In this document: piece after piece, positions 27,195 through 35,858 of the stretch | How the letters are laid out: the number at the start of each line of letters is the position of its first letter | How positions within the stretch are numbered: position 1 is the stretch's first letter | Origin: Streptomyces alboniger | Lineage (GTDB): Bacteria > Actinomycetota > Actinomycetes > Streptomycetales > Streptomycetaceae | NCBI RefSeq assembly: GCF_008704395.1 | Contig: NZ_CP023695.1 | Span: 3,286,001 to 3,350,000 of the forward strand | Direction: 5' to 3' | DNA: 64,000 nucleotides | Program-made: the position numbers and the translations under genes | The notes under the pieces: model-generated | Seen by the model: only the letters and a program-made list of their open reading frames with translations | Database searches by the model: none | What the model was told of the DNA's origin: nothing

Positions 27195-28304
27195 TCAGGC
27201 CTTCTCGGGCGCGGACGCCCTGGGGGCGTCGCCTGCCCCGGACGCCTCAGCCGCCCCGTCCACCCCTGTAGACGCAGGCCCCGCCTCCCCCGTACGACGC
27301 CTCCGCACCGCCCAGAACACCGCCGAACCGGCGACGACCGTCACGCCCACGCCGATCGCGCCCGCCAGGCCTCCCGAGACGCGGGTGTCGGTGATGTTCC
27401 TGACTCCGTAGTCCGCCAGCGGCGAGTCCTCCGTGGCGTGGTCCCTGGCCTCCTTGTCGATGCCCTTGTCCTGGGCGACCTTCTCCAGGCCGTCGGGGTT
27501 CGACGAGGCGTAGAAGCTGACGACGCCCGCGAGGACGAGGGAGGTGGCGAGGCCCGCCAGCCACACCTTCCGGTGGGAGCGGCGGGCCGGAGCGGTCGGG
27601 TCGGCGGCGGCCGGGGCGTCCACCAAATCCCCGCCGATCCGCAGCTTCAGCGGCCGCGTCAGCCCCCGGGCCCCGTGGACGAGGTCCGGCCGCACCGCGA
27701 TGACCGCGCCCACGGTGAGCGCGGTGATCGCGGCCTCGCCGACGCCGATGAGGAGGTGGACGCCGACCATGGCGGTGGCGACCTTGTCGAGGGAGACGTC
27801 GGTCGTGCCGCCCACGGCGTAGAGGAAGGTGAAGGCGACCGCGGCGGCGGGCACGGACAGCAGCGCCGCCACGAAGGAGGCGACGGTGACCGTGCGGCGC
27901 CCGCGCGGCAGCACCTTCACCAGGCCGCGGAAGGACAGGCAGCCGACGACGGTGGTGACGACCGCCATGTCGAGGATGTTGACGCCGAGCGCGGTCAGCC
28001 CGCCGTCCGCGAAGAGGACGCCCTGCATGAGCAGGACGACAGAGACGCACAGGACCCCGGTGAAGGGGCCGACGAGTATCGCGGCGAGGGCCCCGCCGAG
28101 GAGATGCCCGCTCGTCCCGGCCGCGACGGGGAAGTTCAGCATTTGCACCGCAAATATGAAGGCGGCGACAAGACCGCCGAGCGGAGCCGTCCGTTCGTCC
28201 AGCTCACGCCGGGCGCCTCTGAGGCAGACCGCCACCGCGCCCGCGGCAAGGACCCCGGCCGCGGCGGACACGGGGGCATTGATGAATCCGTCGGGGACAT
28301 GCAT
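27195..28304 (-). CDS. nikMN: ECF-type nickel/cobalt importer, fused substrate component (NikM-NikN / CbiM)
   Basis: This 369-residue protein begins MHVPDGFI, the N-terminal metal-binding signature of CbiM/NikM in which the processed N-terminus and His2 ligate the metal. About eight hydrophobic helices follow. The C-terminal third has another helix with the SSNPDGLEKVA motif characteristic of the NikN/PDGLE subunit, so M and N are fused. This is the specificity subunit. The promoter region contains a Nur-type operator, and no cobalamin riboswitch elements are visible, favouring nickel over cobalt. Confidence 0.9.
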   Translation of the reverse strand: MHVPDGFINAPVSAAAGVLAAGAVAVCLRGARRELDERTAPLGGLVAAFIFAVQMLNFPVAAGTSGHLLGGALAAILVGPFTGVLCVSVVLLMQGVLFADGGLTALGVNILDMAVVTTVVGCLSFRGLVKVLPRGRRTVTVASFVAALLSVPAAAVAFTFLYAVGGTTDVSLDKVATAMVGVHLLIGVGEAAITALTVGAVIAVRPDLVHGARGLTRPLKLRIGGDLVDAPAAADPTAPARRSHRKVWLAGLATSLVLAGVVSFYASSNPDGLEKVAQDKGIDKEARDHATEDSPLADYGVRNITDTRVSGGLAGAIGVGVTVVAGSAVFWAVRRRRTGEAGPASTGVDGAAEASGAGDAPRASAPEKA

Positions 28305-28371
28305 GGGCGCGCTCCTGGGCAGGGGCTCTAAGAGGGCAGACCGCTCGTGGACCGTTCAATGATCGGGCTTG

Positions 28372-28388
28372 TTGCGAACGGTTTGCAA
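28372..28388. promoter_or_regulatory. Nur-type operator upstream of the nickel importer
   Basis: TTGCGA-N5-TTGCAA is an inverted-spacing motif matching the TTGCAA-N5-TTGCAA-like Nur (nickel-responsive Fur family) box described in S. coelicolor, with one deviation. It lies 68 bp before the start of nikMN, a sensible repressor position. Binding is inferred from the motif. Confidence 0.6.
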
Positions 28389-28510
28389 GAGCACCGCGGT
28401 CCCGATACGGCTACGCCCGCTTGGTGGATCCCCCACCGCCACCTCGGGGCGAGTAGCCGGACATGTGGGACATTAGTGAGGAAGCGCCCGTACTGATGAG
28501 GAGTTCAGCG

Positions 28511-28855
28511 ATGTCCGCAGTCGAGCAGTACGCACGCGCCCACCTCGTCACGGACTCCTCCGAGGGCCACCACGCCGTCCCCGTCGTCCTGCACTACGAC
28601 GCGGAGGCCGACCCGCACACGGTGCGGATCGGCCTCCCCGGCCGCCGCGAATGGGGCTTCGGCCGCCAGCTGCTCGAACAGGGCCTGCGCGCCCCCGTCA
28701 CCGCCGGTGACGTGCACATCTGGCCGTGCGGCCGGGTCCAGACGATCGTGGAGTTCCATACGCGGGACGGGGTGACGGTCGTCCAGTTCGACGCATCGGC
28801 GCTGATCCGCTTCCTGCGTCGTACGTACGCGGCCGCCACTCCCGTCTCCCGCTGA
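28511..28855 (+). CDS. ssgE: SsgA-like sporulation/cell-division protein, probably SsgE
   Basis: I use ATG 28511 with GAGGAG eight bases upstream, giving 114 residues. The SALP fold is recognisable from VPVVLHYDAEADPHTVRIGL, EWGFGRQLLEQGLRAPVTAGDV and HIWPCGRVQTIVEF, with a final SALIRFLRRTYAA helix. SALPs are a sporulating-actinomycete family guiding septum positioning and spore-wall remodelling. SsgE is linked to spore maturation and separation. Assignment to SsgE rests on the small size and closeness to the pmt/PBP block, as I remember it in S. coelicolor, so the paralogue identity is moderately certain. It is convergent with the MMPL gene. Confidence 0.82.
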   Translation: MSAVEQYARAHLVTDSSEGHHAVPVVLHYDAEADPHTVRIGLPGRREWGFGRQLLEQGLRAPVTAGDVHIWPCGRVQTIVEFHTRDGVTVVQFDASALIRFLRRTYAAATPVSR

Positions 28856-28900
28856 GACCCCGGCGGGGCCCGACCGGACCCGGCCGGTCCCGGCGCGAGG

Positions 28901-31126
28901 TCAGACGCGCGCCAACTCCCTGTCCCCGTCCGGGTCGGCGCCCCGGTCCGCGGCCGTGCGCAGCCCCTCACCCTCGACGTCGACGTCGGGCAGCGCGCGG
29001 TCCAGCCACTTGGGCAGCCACCACGCCTTGTCGCCGAGCAGCGCGAGGACCGCGGGCACCAGCGCCATGCGGACCACGAACGCGTCGAAGAAGACCGCGA
29101 TCGCGAGGCCGAAGCCGATCATCTTGACCATCTGCTCGCTGGAGCCGATGAAGCCCGCGAACACCGCGATCATGATGACGGCCGCCGCCGAGACCACCCG
29201 CGCCCCGTGCCGGAAGCCGGTCACGATCGCCTGCCCCGGCCGCTCCCCATGGACGTACGCCTCCCGCATGCGCGTCACCAGGAAGACCTCGTAGTCCATC
29301 GCGAGGCCGAAGACCACACCCACCATGAAGATCGGCATCATGGACATGATCGGGCCGGTCTGCTCCACGCCGAGGAGCGAGCCGAGCCAGCCCCACTGGA
29401 AGACCGCGACGACCGCGCCGAGGGCCGCGAGGACCGAGAGCAGGAAGCCGAGGGCCGCCTTGAGCGGGACCAGGATCGAGCGGAAGACGACGATCAGCAG
29501 CAGGAAGGCGAGGCCGACGACCAGGGCCAGATAGGGCAGCAGGGCGTCGTTGAGCTTCTGCGAGACGTCGATGTTCATGGCCGTCGTGCCGGTGACCATG
29601 ATCTCGGCGCCGGTGTCGTCGGTGATCCTCGCTCCGGTGTCGCGGATCGAGTGGACCAGGTCCTCGGTCTCGACGCCGCTGGGCTTGGAGGACGGCACGA
29701 CGCTGATGATGGCGGTGTCGCCCGCCTTGTTGAGCACGGGCGGGGCGACGACCAGGACGTCGTCGAGCTTCGAGACCGTCTTGGCGATCCCGTCGGCCGC
29801 CGCCTTCGGGTCGTCGGCGCCCTTGAGGTCGCCGACGACCATCAGCGGGCCGTTGAAGCCGGGCCCGAATCCGTCGGACACCAGGTCGTACGCCTTGCGC
29901 TGGGTCGTGGACGTCGGCTGCGCGCCGTCGTCGGGCAGGCCCAGCTCCAGCTGCGAGACCGGGAGGGCGGCGGCGCCGAGCCCCACGATGCCGACGAGCA
30001 GCACCGCGATCGGGCGGCGCACGACGAAGCGGGCCCAGCGGGTGCCCATGTTCGGCTTCCCGTCCTGGTCGGCGGTCGCCTTCCTCCCGCCGCCGAACAG
30101 CCTGCTCTTCTCGCCCATGGGCATGACCCGCCTGCCCGCGTACCCGAGCAGCGCCGGGATGAGGGTCAGCGCGATGAGGACGGCGATGACGACCGTGCCG
30201 GCCGCGGCGAAGCCCATCTTGGTGAGCATCGGGATGTTGACCACGGCGAGGCCGACCAGCGCGATGACCACGGTGAGCCCGGCGAAGACGACCGCGGAGC
30301 CCGCCGTGCCGACGGCGCGCCCGGCCGCCTCCTCGCGGTCGCGGCCCTCGGCGAGTTCGCCGCGGTAGCGCGAGACGATGAAGAGGGCGTAGTCGATGCC
30401 GACCGCGAGGCCGATCATCATGGCGAGCGTCGAGGTGGTGGTGCCGAGGTCCAGGGCGTCGGCGAGCGCGGTGATGGACGAGACGCCGATGCCCACGCCG
30501 ATCAGCGCGGTGAGCAGCGGAAGTCCGGCGGCGATCAGCGAGCCGAAGGTGATGACCAGGACGACCGCGGCGACGGCGATGCCGATGACCTCGCTGGAGC
30601 CGGTCTCGGGTACGGCCTGGAGCGCGTCGCCGCCGACCTCGACGGTGAGTCCGGACGCGCGGGCGTCGTCGGTGGTCCTCTCCAGCGCGTCCCGGTCCTC
30701 GTCGGCCAGCTCCATGGAGGTGACCTTGTACGAGACCGAGGCGTACGCCGTGGAGCCGTCCTTGCTGACGGTCTTGGCGCGGAACGGGTCGTCGGCGCGG
30801 GCGACTTGGTCCGAGCCGGACCTCAGGGCGTCGACGACCTTGAGGATCTCGGCCTTGTTGGCCGGGTCCGTCACCTTCTCGCCGTCGGGCGCCTTGAAGA
30901 CGACACGGGCGCTCGCGCCGTCGGCGCTGGCCTCGGGGGCGCGCTTCTCCAGCAGGTCGAAGGCCTTCTGGGCCTCCGTGCCGGGTATGGAGAAGGAGCT
31001 GGAGGCGGCGGTGGGCGCCGACGCCGCGCCGACCCCGGCGAGGGTGAGGAGCGCCACCCAGATGAGGGCGACGAAGTGCCGCCGCCGGAAGGCGAGTTTG
31101 CCGAGTTTGTAAAGGAATGTGGCCAC
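28901..31126 (-). CDS. MMPL family RND transporter
   Basis: This 741-residue membrane protein has two MMPL halves. Each half has one helix, an extracellular domain of about 130 residues and five helices. Motifs include the N-terminal FRRRHFVALIWVALL, GLAVGIDYALFIVSRYR in the first half and VFGLAMDYEVFLVTRMREAY in the second, with the proton-relay Asp-Tyr pairs of the family. Relatives export lipids, siderophores, or drugs and dyes. It follows a TetR gene in the same direction, 112 bp apart, so drug- or lipid-responsive control is likely. The substrate is unknown. GTG start at 31126 follows GGGAG. Confidence 0.92.
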   Translation of the reverse strand: MATFLYKLGKLAFRRRHFVALIWVALLTLAGVGAASAPTAASSSFSIPGTEAQKAFDLLEKRAPEASADGASARVVFKAPDGEKVTDPANKAEILKVVDALRSGSDQVARADDPFRAKTVSKDGSTAYASVSYKVTSMELADEDRDALERTTDDARASGLTVEVGGDALQAVPETGSSEVIGIAVAAVVLVITFGSLIAAGLPLLTALIGVGIGVSSITALADALDLGTTTSTLAMMIGLAVGIDYALFIVSRYRGELAEGRDREEAAGRAVGTAGSAVVFAGLTVVIALVGLAVVNIPMLTKMGFAAAGTVVIAVLIALTLIPALLGYAGRRVMPMGEKSRLFGGGRKATADQDGKPNMGTRWARFVVRRPIAVLLVGIVGLGAAALPVSQLELGLPDDGAQPTSTTQRKAYDLVSDGFGPGFNGPLMVVGDLKGADDPKAAADGIAKTVSKLDDVLVVAPPVLNKAGDTAIISVVPSSKPSGVETEDLVHSIRDTGARITDDTGAEIMVTGTTAMNIDVSQKLNDALLPYLALVVGLAFLLLIVVFRSILVPLKAALGFLLSVLAALGAVVAVFQWGWLGSLLGVEQTGPIMSMMPIFMVGVVFGLAMDYEVFLVTRMREAYVHGERPGQAIVTGFRHGARVVSAAAVIMIAVFAGFIGSSEQMVKMIGFGLAIAVFFDAFVVRMALVPAVLALLGDKAWWLPKWLDRALPDVDVEGEGLRTAADRGADPDGDRELARV

Positions 31127-31237
31127 GGGGGCGTACTCCCGGTCAGGTCGTGGTGCAGAGGTGACTGCGGGCAGGGGGGTTCAGCCCGACGACGTGAGCG
31201 GTTCGCGTCAGGTACGGGGCAGGTGGGTCGGGGTGGG

Positions 31238-31828
31238 TCAGACGCCGAGCACGGGGAGGACCACGGCGTCGACGTACGAGGCGAGGAAGGCGCGGTCGAC
31301 CGGGCGGTCCTCGATGAGGTCCCGGGCGACGAAAGCGCCGGTCATCATGTGGACGACGTACTCCAACGCCGGATTGTCCGCGGCGACCTCGCCGCGCTCC
31401 ACCGCTCTGCGCAGCAGGTCGTTCAGGCCCGTCAGCTCCGGCTCGATGAGCAGGTTCCGCAGCGCCTGGCGGAGTTCGGGGTTGTCGTGGACGGCGTGGA
31501 AGAGGCCCCGCATCAGCGCGGCGTCCTTCTCCATCTGGCAGTCGTCCGAGCGGGCCACCATCTCGTTCAGGTCGCCGCGCAGCGAGCCGGTGTCGATGTC
31601 CGCGAGGGACACCGGCTTGTCGTGCCGCAGCGCCTTGGCGATCAGCTCCGGCTTGCTCCCCCACTGGCGGTAGAGGGTGGCCTTGCTGCAGCGGGTGCGA
31701 GCGGCCACGGCGTCCATGGTGAGGGCGTCGTAGCCGACGTCGCGGAGCAGGTCGAGCACGGCCTCGTACAGCTCGGCCTCGCGCTCGGGGGTGATCCTGC
31801 TGCGCCGCGTCGCCGCCGTGTCAGTCAT
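31238..31828 (-). CDS. TetR/AcrR family transcriptional regulator
   Basis: This is a 196-residue protein from ATG 31828, which has an ideal AGGAGG ribosome site; the upstream frame covers the operators. The N-terminal helix-turn-helix reads LYEAVLDLLRDVGYDALTMDAVAARTRCSKATLYRQWGSK, classic TetR. The C-terminal ligand domain is a bundle with a DUF-like helix set. It is upstream of the MMPL exporter on the same strand and divergent from the tricorn protease gene. Two identical 15-bp palindromes lie 84-146 bp upstream and probably mediate autoregulation. Confidence 0.93.
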   Translation of the reverse strand: MTDTAATRRSRITPEREAELYEAVLDLLRDVGYDALTMDAVAARTRCSKATLYRQWGSKPELIAKALRHDKPVSLADIDTGSLRGDLNEMVARSDDCQMEKDAALMRGLFHAVHDNPELRQALRNLLIEPELTGLNDLLRRAVERGEVAADNPALEYVVHMMTGAFVARDLIEDRPVDRAFLASYVDAVVLPVLGV

Positions 31829-31911
31829 GATCGCCGCCTCCTGTTCCGGTTGTTCCGGCCGCATCCTGTTTCCGGACACATCTCGTTCCGACCGCATTCG
31901 GACCATTCCGA

Positions 31912-31926
31912 ACGAAACGGTTTCGT
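31912..31926. promoter_or_regulatory. TetR operator candidate 1
   Basis: ACGAAACGGTTTCGT is a perfect palindrome around a central G, followed by AC. It is identical to a second copy 48 bp away between the TetR and tricorn genes. Confidence 0.65.
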
Positions 31927-31959
31927 ACACCGGGGAGCGTACCGCGAGCACCTATCGAA

Positions 31960-31974
31960 ACGAAACGGTTTCGT
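31960..31974. promoter_or_regulatory. TetR operator candidate 2
   Basis: This is the second copy of ACGAAACGGTTTCGT, 76 bp before the tricorn protease start. The spacing suggests two dimers controlling both divergent transcripts. Confidence 0.65.
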
Positions 31975-32049
31975 ACGCACTCCCGTGTGCGCTGCGTCAC
32001 GCCATGCGTACGAGTTGCCGGGGCCCCCGGAGCGGAAAAGCATGGTGAG

Positions 32050-35000
32050 GTGACCGACGAGCGCGAGAACGCCCAGGCAGACCACGCCTACCTGCGATTT
32101 CCCCACCTCAGCGGCGACCGCCTCTGCTTCGCCGCCGAGGACGACCTCTGGGTGGCCCCCCTCACCCCCGAGGGCGTCCCGGCCGACCGGGCCTGGCGGC
32201 TCACCGTCGACCGCACCAAGGTGGGCCATCCCCGCTTCTCGCCCGACGGCCGCCACATCGCGTACACGACCTGGCGCAGCCTGGACCCGGAGATCCATCT
32301 GGCGCCCGTGGACGGCGGCCCCTCGCGCCGCCTCACCTACTGGGGCAGCACCGACACCCGGGTCTGCGGCTGGTCCCCCGACGGCGGCGTCCTCGCCGTC
32401 TCCTCGCACGGCCAGCCCTTCTCGCACTTCTGCTGGGCCTACAGCGTGCCCGTCGACGGCTCCCCCGGCGGCCAGCTGCCCTGGGGCCCGGTCGCCGACA
32501 TCGCGATCACCGACACGCTCGCCGACGGCGACTGCGACCGCAAGACGCTGCTCCTGACGGGCAAGCCGCCCCACGAACCGGCCGCCTGGAAGCGGTACCG
32601 GGGCGGGGCGACGGGCCGCCTGTGGATGCACGGCGAGCAGATCCTCGGCCACCTCGACGGGCATCTCGACTCGCCCATGTTCGTGTCCGGGCGCATCGCC
32701 TTCCTCTCCGACCACGAAGGCGTCGGCAATCTGTACTCCTGTCTGCCGGACGGCTCCGACCTGCGGCGCCACACCGACCACGACGCCTTCTACGCCCGAC
32801 ACGCCGCCAGCGACGGCACGCGCGTGGTCTACCAGTGCGCGGGCGACATCTGGCTGGTGGACGGGCTGGACGCCGACTCGGTGCCGCGCCGGCTCGACGT
32901 GCGGCTCGGCGGTCCGCGCACGGGGCGGCGGGTCTACCAGGTGCCGGCCGCGCAGCACCTCGACGCGCTCTCCGTGGACCCGACCGGGCGGGCCAGCGCG
33001 GTCGTCGTACGCGGCAGCCTGTACTGGCTCACGCACCGGGACGGCCCGGCCCGCACCATCACCGACACCCCGGGCGTCCGGGTGCGTCTGCCCGAGATGC
33101 TCGGCACCGGCGGGCAGGTCGCGTACATCACCGACGCCGCCGGCGAGGACGCCGTGGAGATCGCCTATCTGCCGCGCGCCAGCGGCGACCGCCCGCCGCG
33201 CAGGCTGGCGAGCGGCGGCCTCGGCCGCGTCCAGGAAATGGTCTCCGACCCCGACGGCGACCGGCTCGCCATCGCCTCGAACGACGGCCGCCTGCTGCTG
33301 CTCACGGTGACCGACGAGGCGGGCGCCACGGAGCCGTCCCGTCGCCTCCACGAGGTCGGTGAGATCCGCGAGGCCGCCGAGGCCGCCGAGGACGGGGAGG
33401 CCGACGGGGGCGGCGAGGTCACCGAGCTGATCCGTTCCCTCAACGGGCCCGTCCGCGACCTGGCCTTCTCTCCCGACGGGGCCTGGCTGACCTGGTCGCA
33501 TCCCGGCATCGGCCGCTCCCTGCGGCAGATCAAACTGGCCCGCATCTCCGGTCCTGGACCCCATACGGTCGTCGACGTCACCAACGGCCGCTTCGAGGAC
33601 GAGAACCCCGTCTTCACCCGCGACGGCCGCTACCTCGCCTTCCTCTCCTGGCGCGGCTTCGACCCCGTCTACGACGTGCACACCGGCGATCTCTCCTTCC
33701 CCCTGGGTTGCCGCCCCTATCTCGTACCGCTCTCCTCGGCGACCCCGTCGCCCTTCGCGCTGCTGCCCGACGGGCGCCCGGCGGCGGGGGGCCTGGACCC
33801 GGCCGACAACAGCGGGGGCGACGGCACCACGACGGTCGAGACCGAGGGCCTGGAGGCGCGGGTGACGCCGTTCCCCGTCGCCGCCTCGAAGTACTCGGCC
33901 CTGCAACCCGTCAGCGGCGGCGGCCTGGTCTGGCTGCGCTGGCCGATCTCGGGCGCGCTCGGCGAGACCTTCGCCAACCCGGCCGACACCACGGGCCGCC
34001 CCACCCTGGAGCACTTCAACATCGCCAAGGCGAAGAAGTCCCAACTCGTGGAGCACCTCGACTGGTTCGCGCTCAGCGGCGACGGCTCGCGCCTCGTGGT
34101 CGTCGACGAGGGCGAGCTGAGCGCCGTACCCGCCACCGAGCAGGGCGACGGCGATACGACGGTCTGGATCGACCTGCGCCGCATCCTGCACGAGGCCGAC
34201 CCGGCCGCCGAGTGGCGCCAGGCGTACGAGGAGGCCGGCCGCATCATCCGCGCCTACTTCTGGGACCCCGAGATGTGCGGCATCGACTGGGACGGCGTGC
34301 TCGCCCAGTACCGCCCGCTGGTCGAACGCGTCGCCTCCCCCGACGAGTTCGCGGACCTGCTGCGGGAGGTCCTCGGCGAACTGGGCACCTCCCACGCGTA
34401 CGTCTCCCCGGCCCGCCGCAACGAGGGCCCGCCCCACTACCAGCGCGCGATGGGCCTGCTCGGCGCGAACCTCGTCCGCAGGGACGACGGCTGGACGGTC
34501 AAGCGGATCCTGCCCGGCGACTCCTCCGACTCCAAGGCGCGCTCCCCGCTGGCCGGCGCGGGCATCCGCGAGGGCGCGGTCCTCACCCACGTCGACGGCC
34601 GCCCGGTCGACCCGGTGACCGGGCCCTACCCGCTCCTCGCGGCGGCGGGCGGCACGACGGTCGAGCTGACGTTCCGCCCGGCGGAGGGCGAGGGCCGCGC
34701 GCGGCGGGTCGCGATCGTCCCCCTCGTCAACGAACGCCCGCTGCGCTACCAGGACTGGGTGGCCAAACGCCGCGAGGTCGTCAGGGAGTTGAGCGGCGGC
34801 AAGTGCGGCTACCTCCACATCCCCGACATGGGCGGCTCGGGCTGGGCGCAGTTCAACAGGGACCTGCGTCTCGAAGTGTCGCGGCCCGCCCTGATCGTGG
34901 ACGTACGCGGCAACGCGGGCGGTCACATCAGCGAGCTGGTCGTGGAGAAGCTCACCCGCAAGATCCTCGGCTGGGACCTCACGCGCAACGCCCAGCCGGT

Positions 35001-35427
35001 GTCGTACGCCTCGAACGCGCCCCGGGGGCCCGTGGTGGCCCTCGCGGACGAGGCGACCTCCTCGGACGGCGACATGATCACGGCGGCGTTCAAGCTGCTC
35101 GGGCTCGGCCCGGTCGTCGGACAGCGCACCTGGGGCGGCGTGGTCGGCATGACCGGGCGGCACCGGCTCGGCGACGGGACGGTGATCACGGTGCCGATGA
35201 ACGCGGGCTGGTTCGACGAGTACGGCTGGTCCGTGGAGAACCACGGCGTGCCCCCGGACCTGGAGGTCCTGCGGACGCCGCTGGACTGGGCGGAGGGACG
35301 GCACGCCCAACTCGACGACGCGGTACGGGTGGCGCTGGACCTCCTGGAGAAGAATCCGGCGGCGGACCCGCCGGGCTACTCGGACGTCCCGGACCGCCGC
35401 CGCCCGCCGCTGCCGCCGCGCTCCTGA
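32050..35427 (+). CDS. Tricorn-type protease (S41 family)
   Basis: This cytosolic protease of 1125 residues begins MTDERENAQADHAYLRFPHL from GTG 32050. Two WD40-like propellers with repeated FSPDGRHIAYTTW-type motifs fill about residues 10-660. The core protease region comes next, with ELGTSHAY (Ser781-His782 catalytic pair). A PDZ domain follows (GAGIREGAVLTHVDGRPVDPV), then DEATSSDGDMI (nucleophile Ser1004 or Ser1005). Tricorn forms large homo-oligomers that degrade oligopeptides downstream of the proteasome. The gene is divergent from tetR and could share its operators. The start lacks a strong ribosome site. Confidence 0.93.
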   Translation: MTDERENAQADHAYLRFPHLSGDRLCFAAEDDLWVAPLTPEGVPADRAWRLTVDRTKVGHPRFSPDGRHIAYTTWRSLDPEIHLAPVDGGPSRRLTYWGSTDTRVCGWSPDGGVLAVSSHGQPFSHFCWAYSVPVDGSPGGQLPWGPVADIAITDTLADGDCDRKTLLLTGKPPHEPAAWKRYRGGATGRLWMHGEQILGHLDGHLDSPMFVSGRIAFLSDHEGVGNLYSCLPDGSDLRRHTDHDAFYARHAASDGTRVVYQCAGDIWLVDGLDADSVPRRLDVRLGGPRTGRRVYQVPAAQHLDALSVDPTGRASAVVVRGSLYWLTHRDGPARTITDTPGVRVRLPEMLGTGGQVAYITDAAGEDAVEIAYLPRASGDRPPRRLASGGLGRVQEMVSDPDGDRLAIASNDGRLLLLTVTDEAGATEPSRRLHEVGEIREAAEAAEDGEADGGGEVTELIRSLNGPVRDLAFSPDGAWLTWSHPGIGRSLRQIKLARISGPGPHTVVDVTNGRFEDENPVFTRDGRYLAFLSWRGFDPVYDVHTGDLSFPLGCRPYLVPLSSATPSPFALLPDGRPAAGGLDPADNSGGDGTTTVETEGLEARVTPFPVAASKYSALQPVSGGGLVWLRWPISGALGETFANPADTTGRPTLEHFNIAKAKKSQLVEHLDWFALSGDGSRLVVVDEGELSAVPATEQGDGDTTVWIDLRRILHEADPAAEWRQAYEEAGRIIRAYFWDPEMCGIDWDGVLAQYRPLVERVASPDEFADLLREVLGELGTSHAYVSPARRNEGPPHYQRAMGLLGANLVRRDDGWTVKRILPGDSSDSKARSPLAGAGIREGAVLTHVDGRPVDPVTGPYPLLAAAGGTTVELTFRPAEGEGRARRVAIVPLVNERPLRYQDWVAKRREVVRELSGGKCGYLHIPDMGGSGWAQFNRDLRLEVSRPALIVDVRGNAGGHISELVVEKLTRKILGWDLTRNAQPVSYASNAPRGPVVALADEATSSDGDMITAAFKLLGLGPVVGQRTWGGVVGMTGRHRLGDGTVITVPMNAGWFDEYGWSVENHGVPPDLEVLRTPLDWAEGRHAQLDDAVRVALDLLEKNPAADPPGYSDVPDRRRPPLPPRS

Positions 35428-35533
35428 CCCTGGGCCGGTAACTCTGCGCGATTGATCGAAATGCGCGGAATGTCCGCCCATGCAAATCTGGTCGAGGCCC
35501 CATCCCCCCTCACCCACAACGGGAGTGAAACGC

Positions 35534-35707
35534 ATGGGCATCAAGGACCAGTTCCAGGACAAGGCGCAGGAGCTCGCCGAGAAGGCCAAGGGCGCCGTGG
35601 GCGACCGGCAGGACGAGGCGAGCGACCGCGCCTCGCAGGACCCGGACGAGGCCCAGCGGGCGGCGCAGGAGCAGCGGGACAAGTTCGACCGGGACTACGA
35701 CGCGTAA
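35534..35707 (+). CDS. Small hydrophilic CsbD-like stress protein
   Basis: This 57-residue, highly charged, Ala/Glu/Asp-rich protein starts MGIKDQFQDKAQELAEKAKG. It begins at ATG 35534 behind GGGAGTG. It is predicted to be a long amphipathic helix and resembles small CsbD-type or LEA-like proteins induced by general stress in Gram-positives. No catalytic features are present. It is followed by a strong terminator and stands as its own unit. Confidence 0.75.
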   Translation: MGIKDQFQDKAQELAEKAKGAVGDRQDEASDRASQDPDEAQRAAQEQRDKFDRDYDA

Positions 35708-35728
35708 CGCTGCGCTGTACTTGAACGG

Positions 35729-35760
35729 GAAGAGGCCCCCGGTATTCCGGGGGCCTCTTC
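35729..35760. terminator. Perfect 14-bp hairpin terminator
   Basis: GAAGAGGCCCCCGG, a TATT loop and the exact complement form the hairpin. It lies 21 bp past the small stress gene and upstream of the convergent SDR gene end, so it may serve both strands. Confidence 0.85.
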
Positions 35761-35858
35761 GGCGTGCCGGGACGGGCACGGCTCGACGCGGGGTCACGGG
35801 TGGGTGAGTGGGAAACATCCGCCGCGGAGCGGTGGCACAGGGAAGACCCCGGGCACCG

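Noticed and set aside
28305..28500. Cobalamin riboswitch upstream of the metal importer
   Set aside because: No B12-box-like conserved segments could be found; a Nur-type operator explains the region better.
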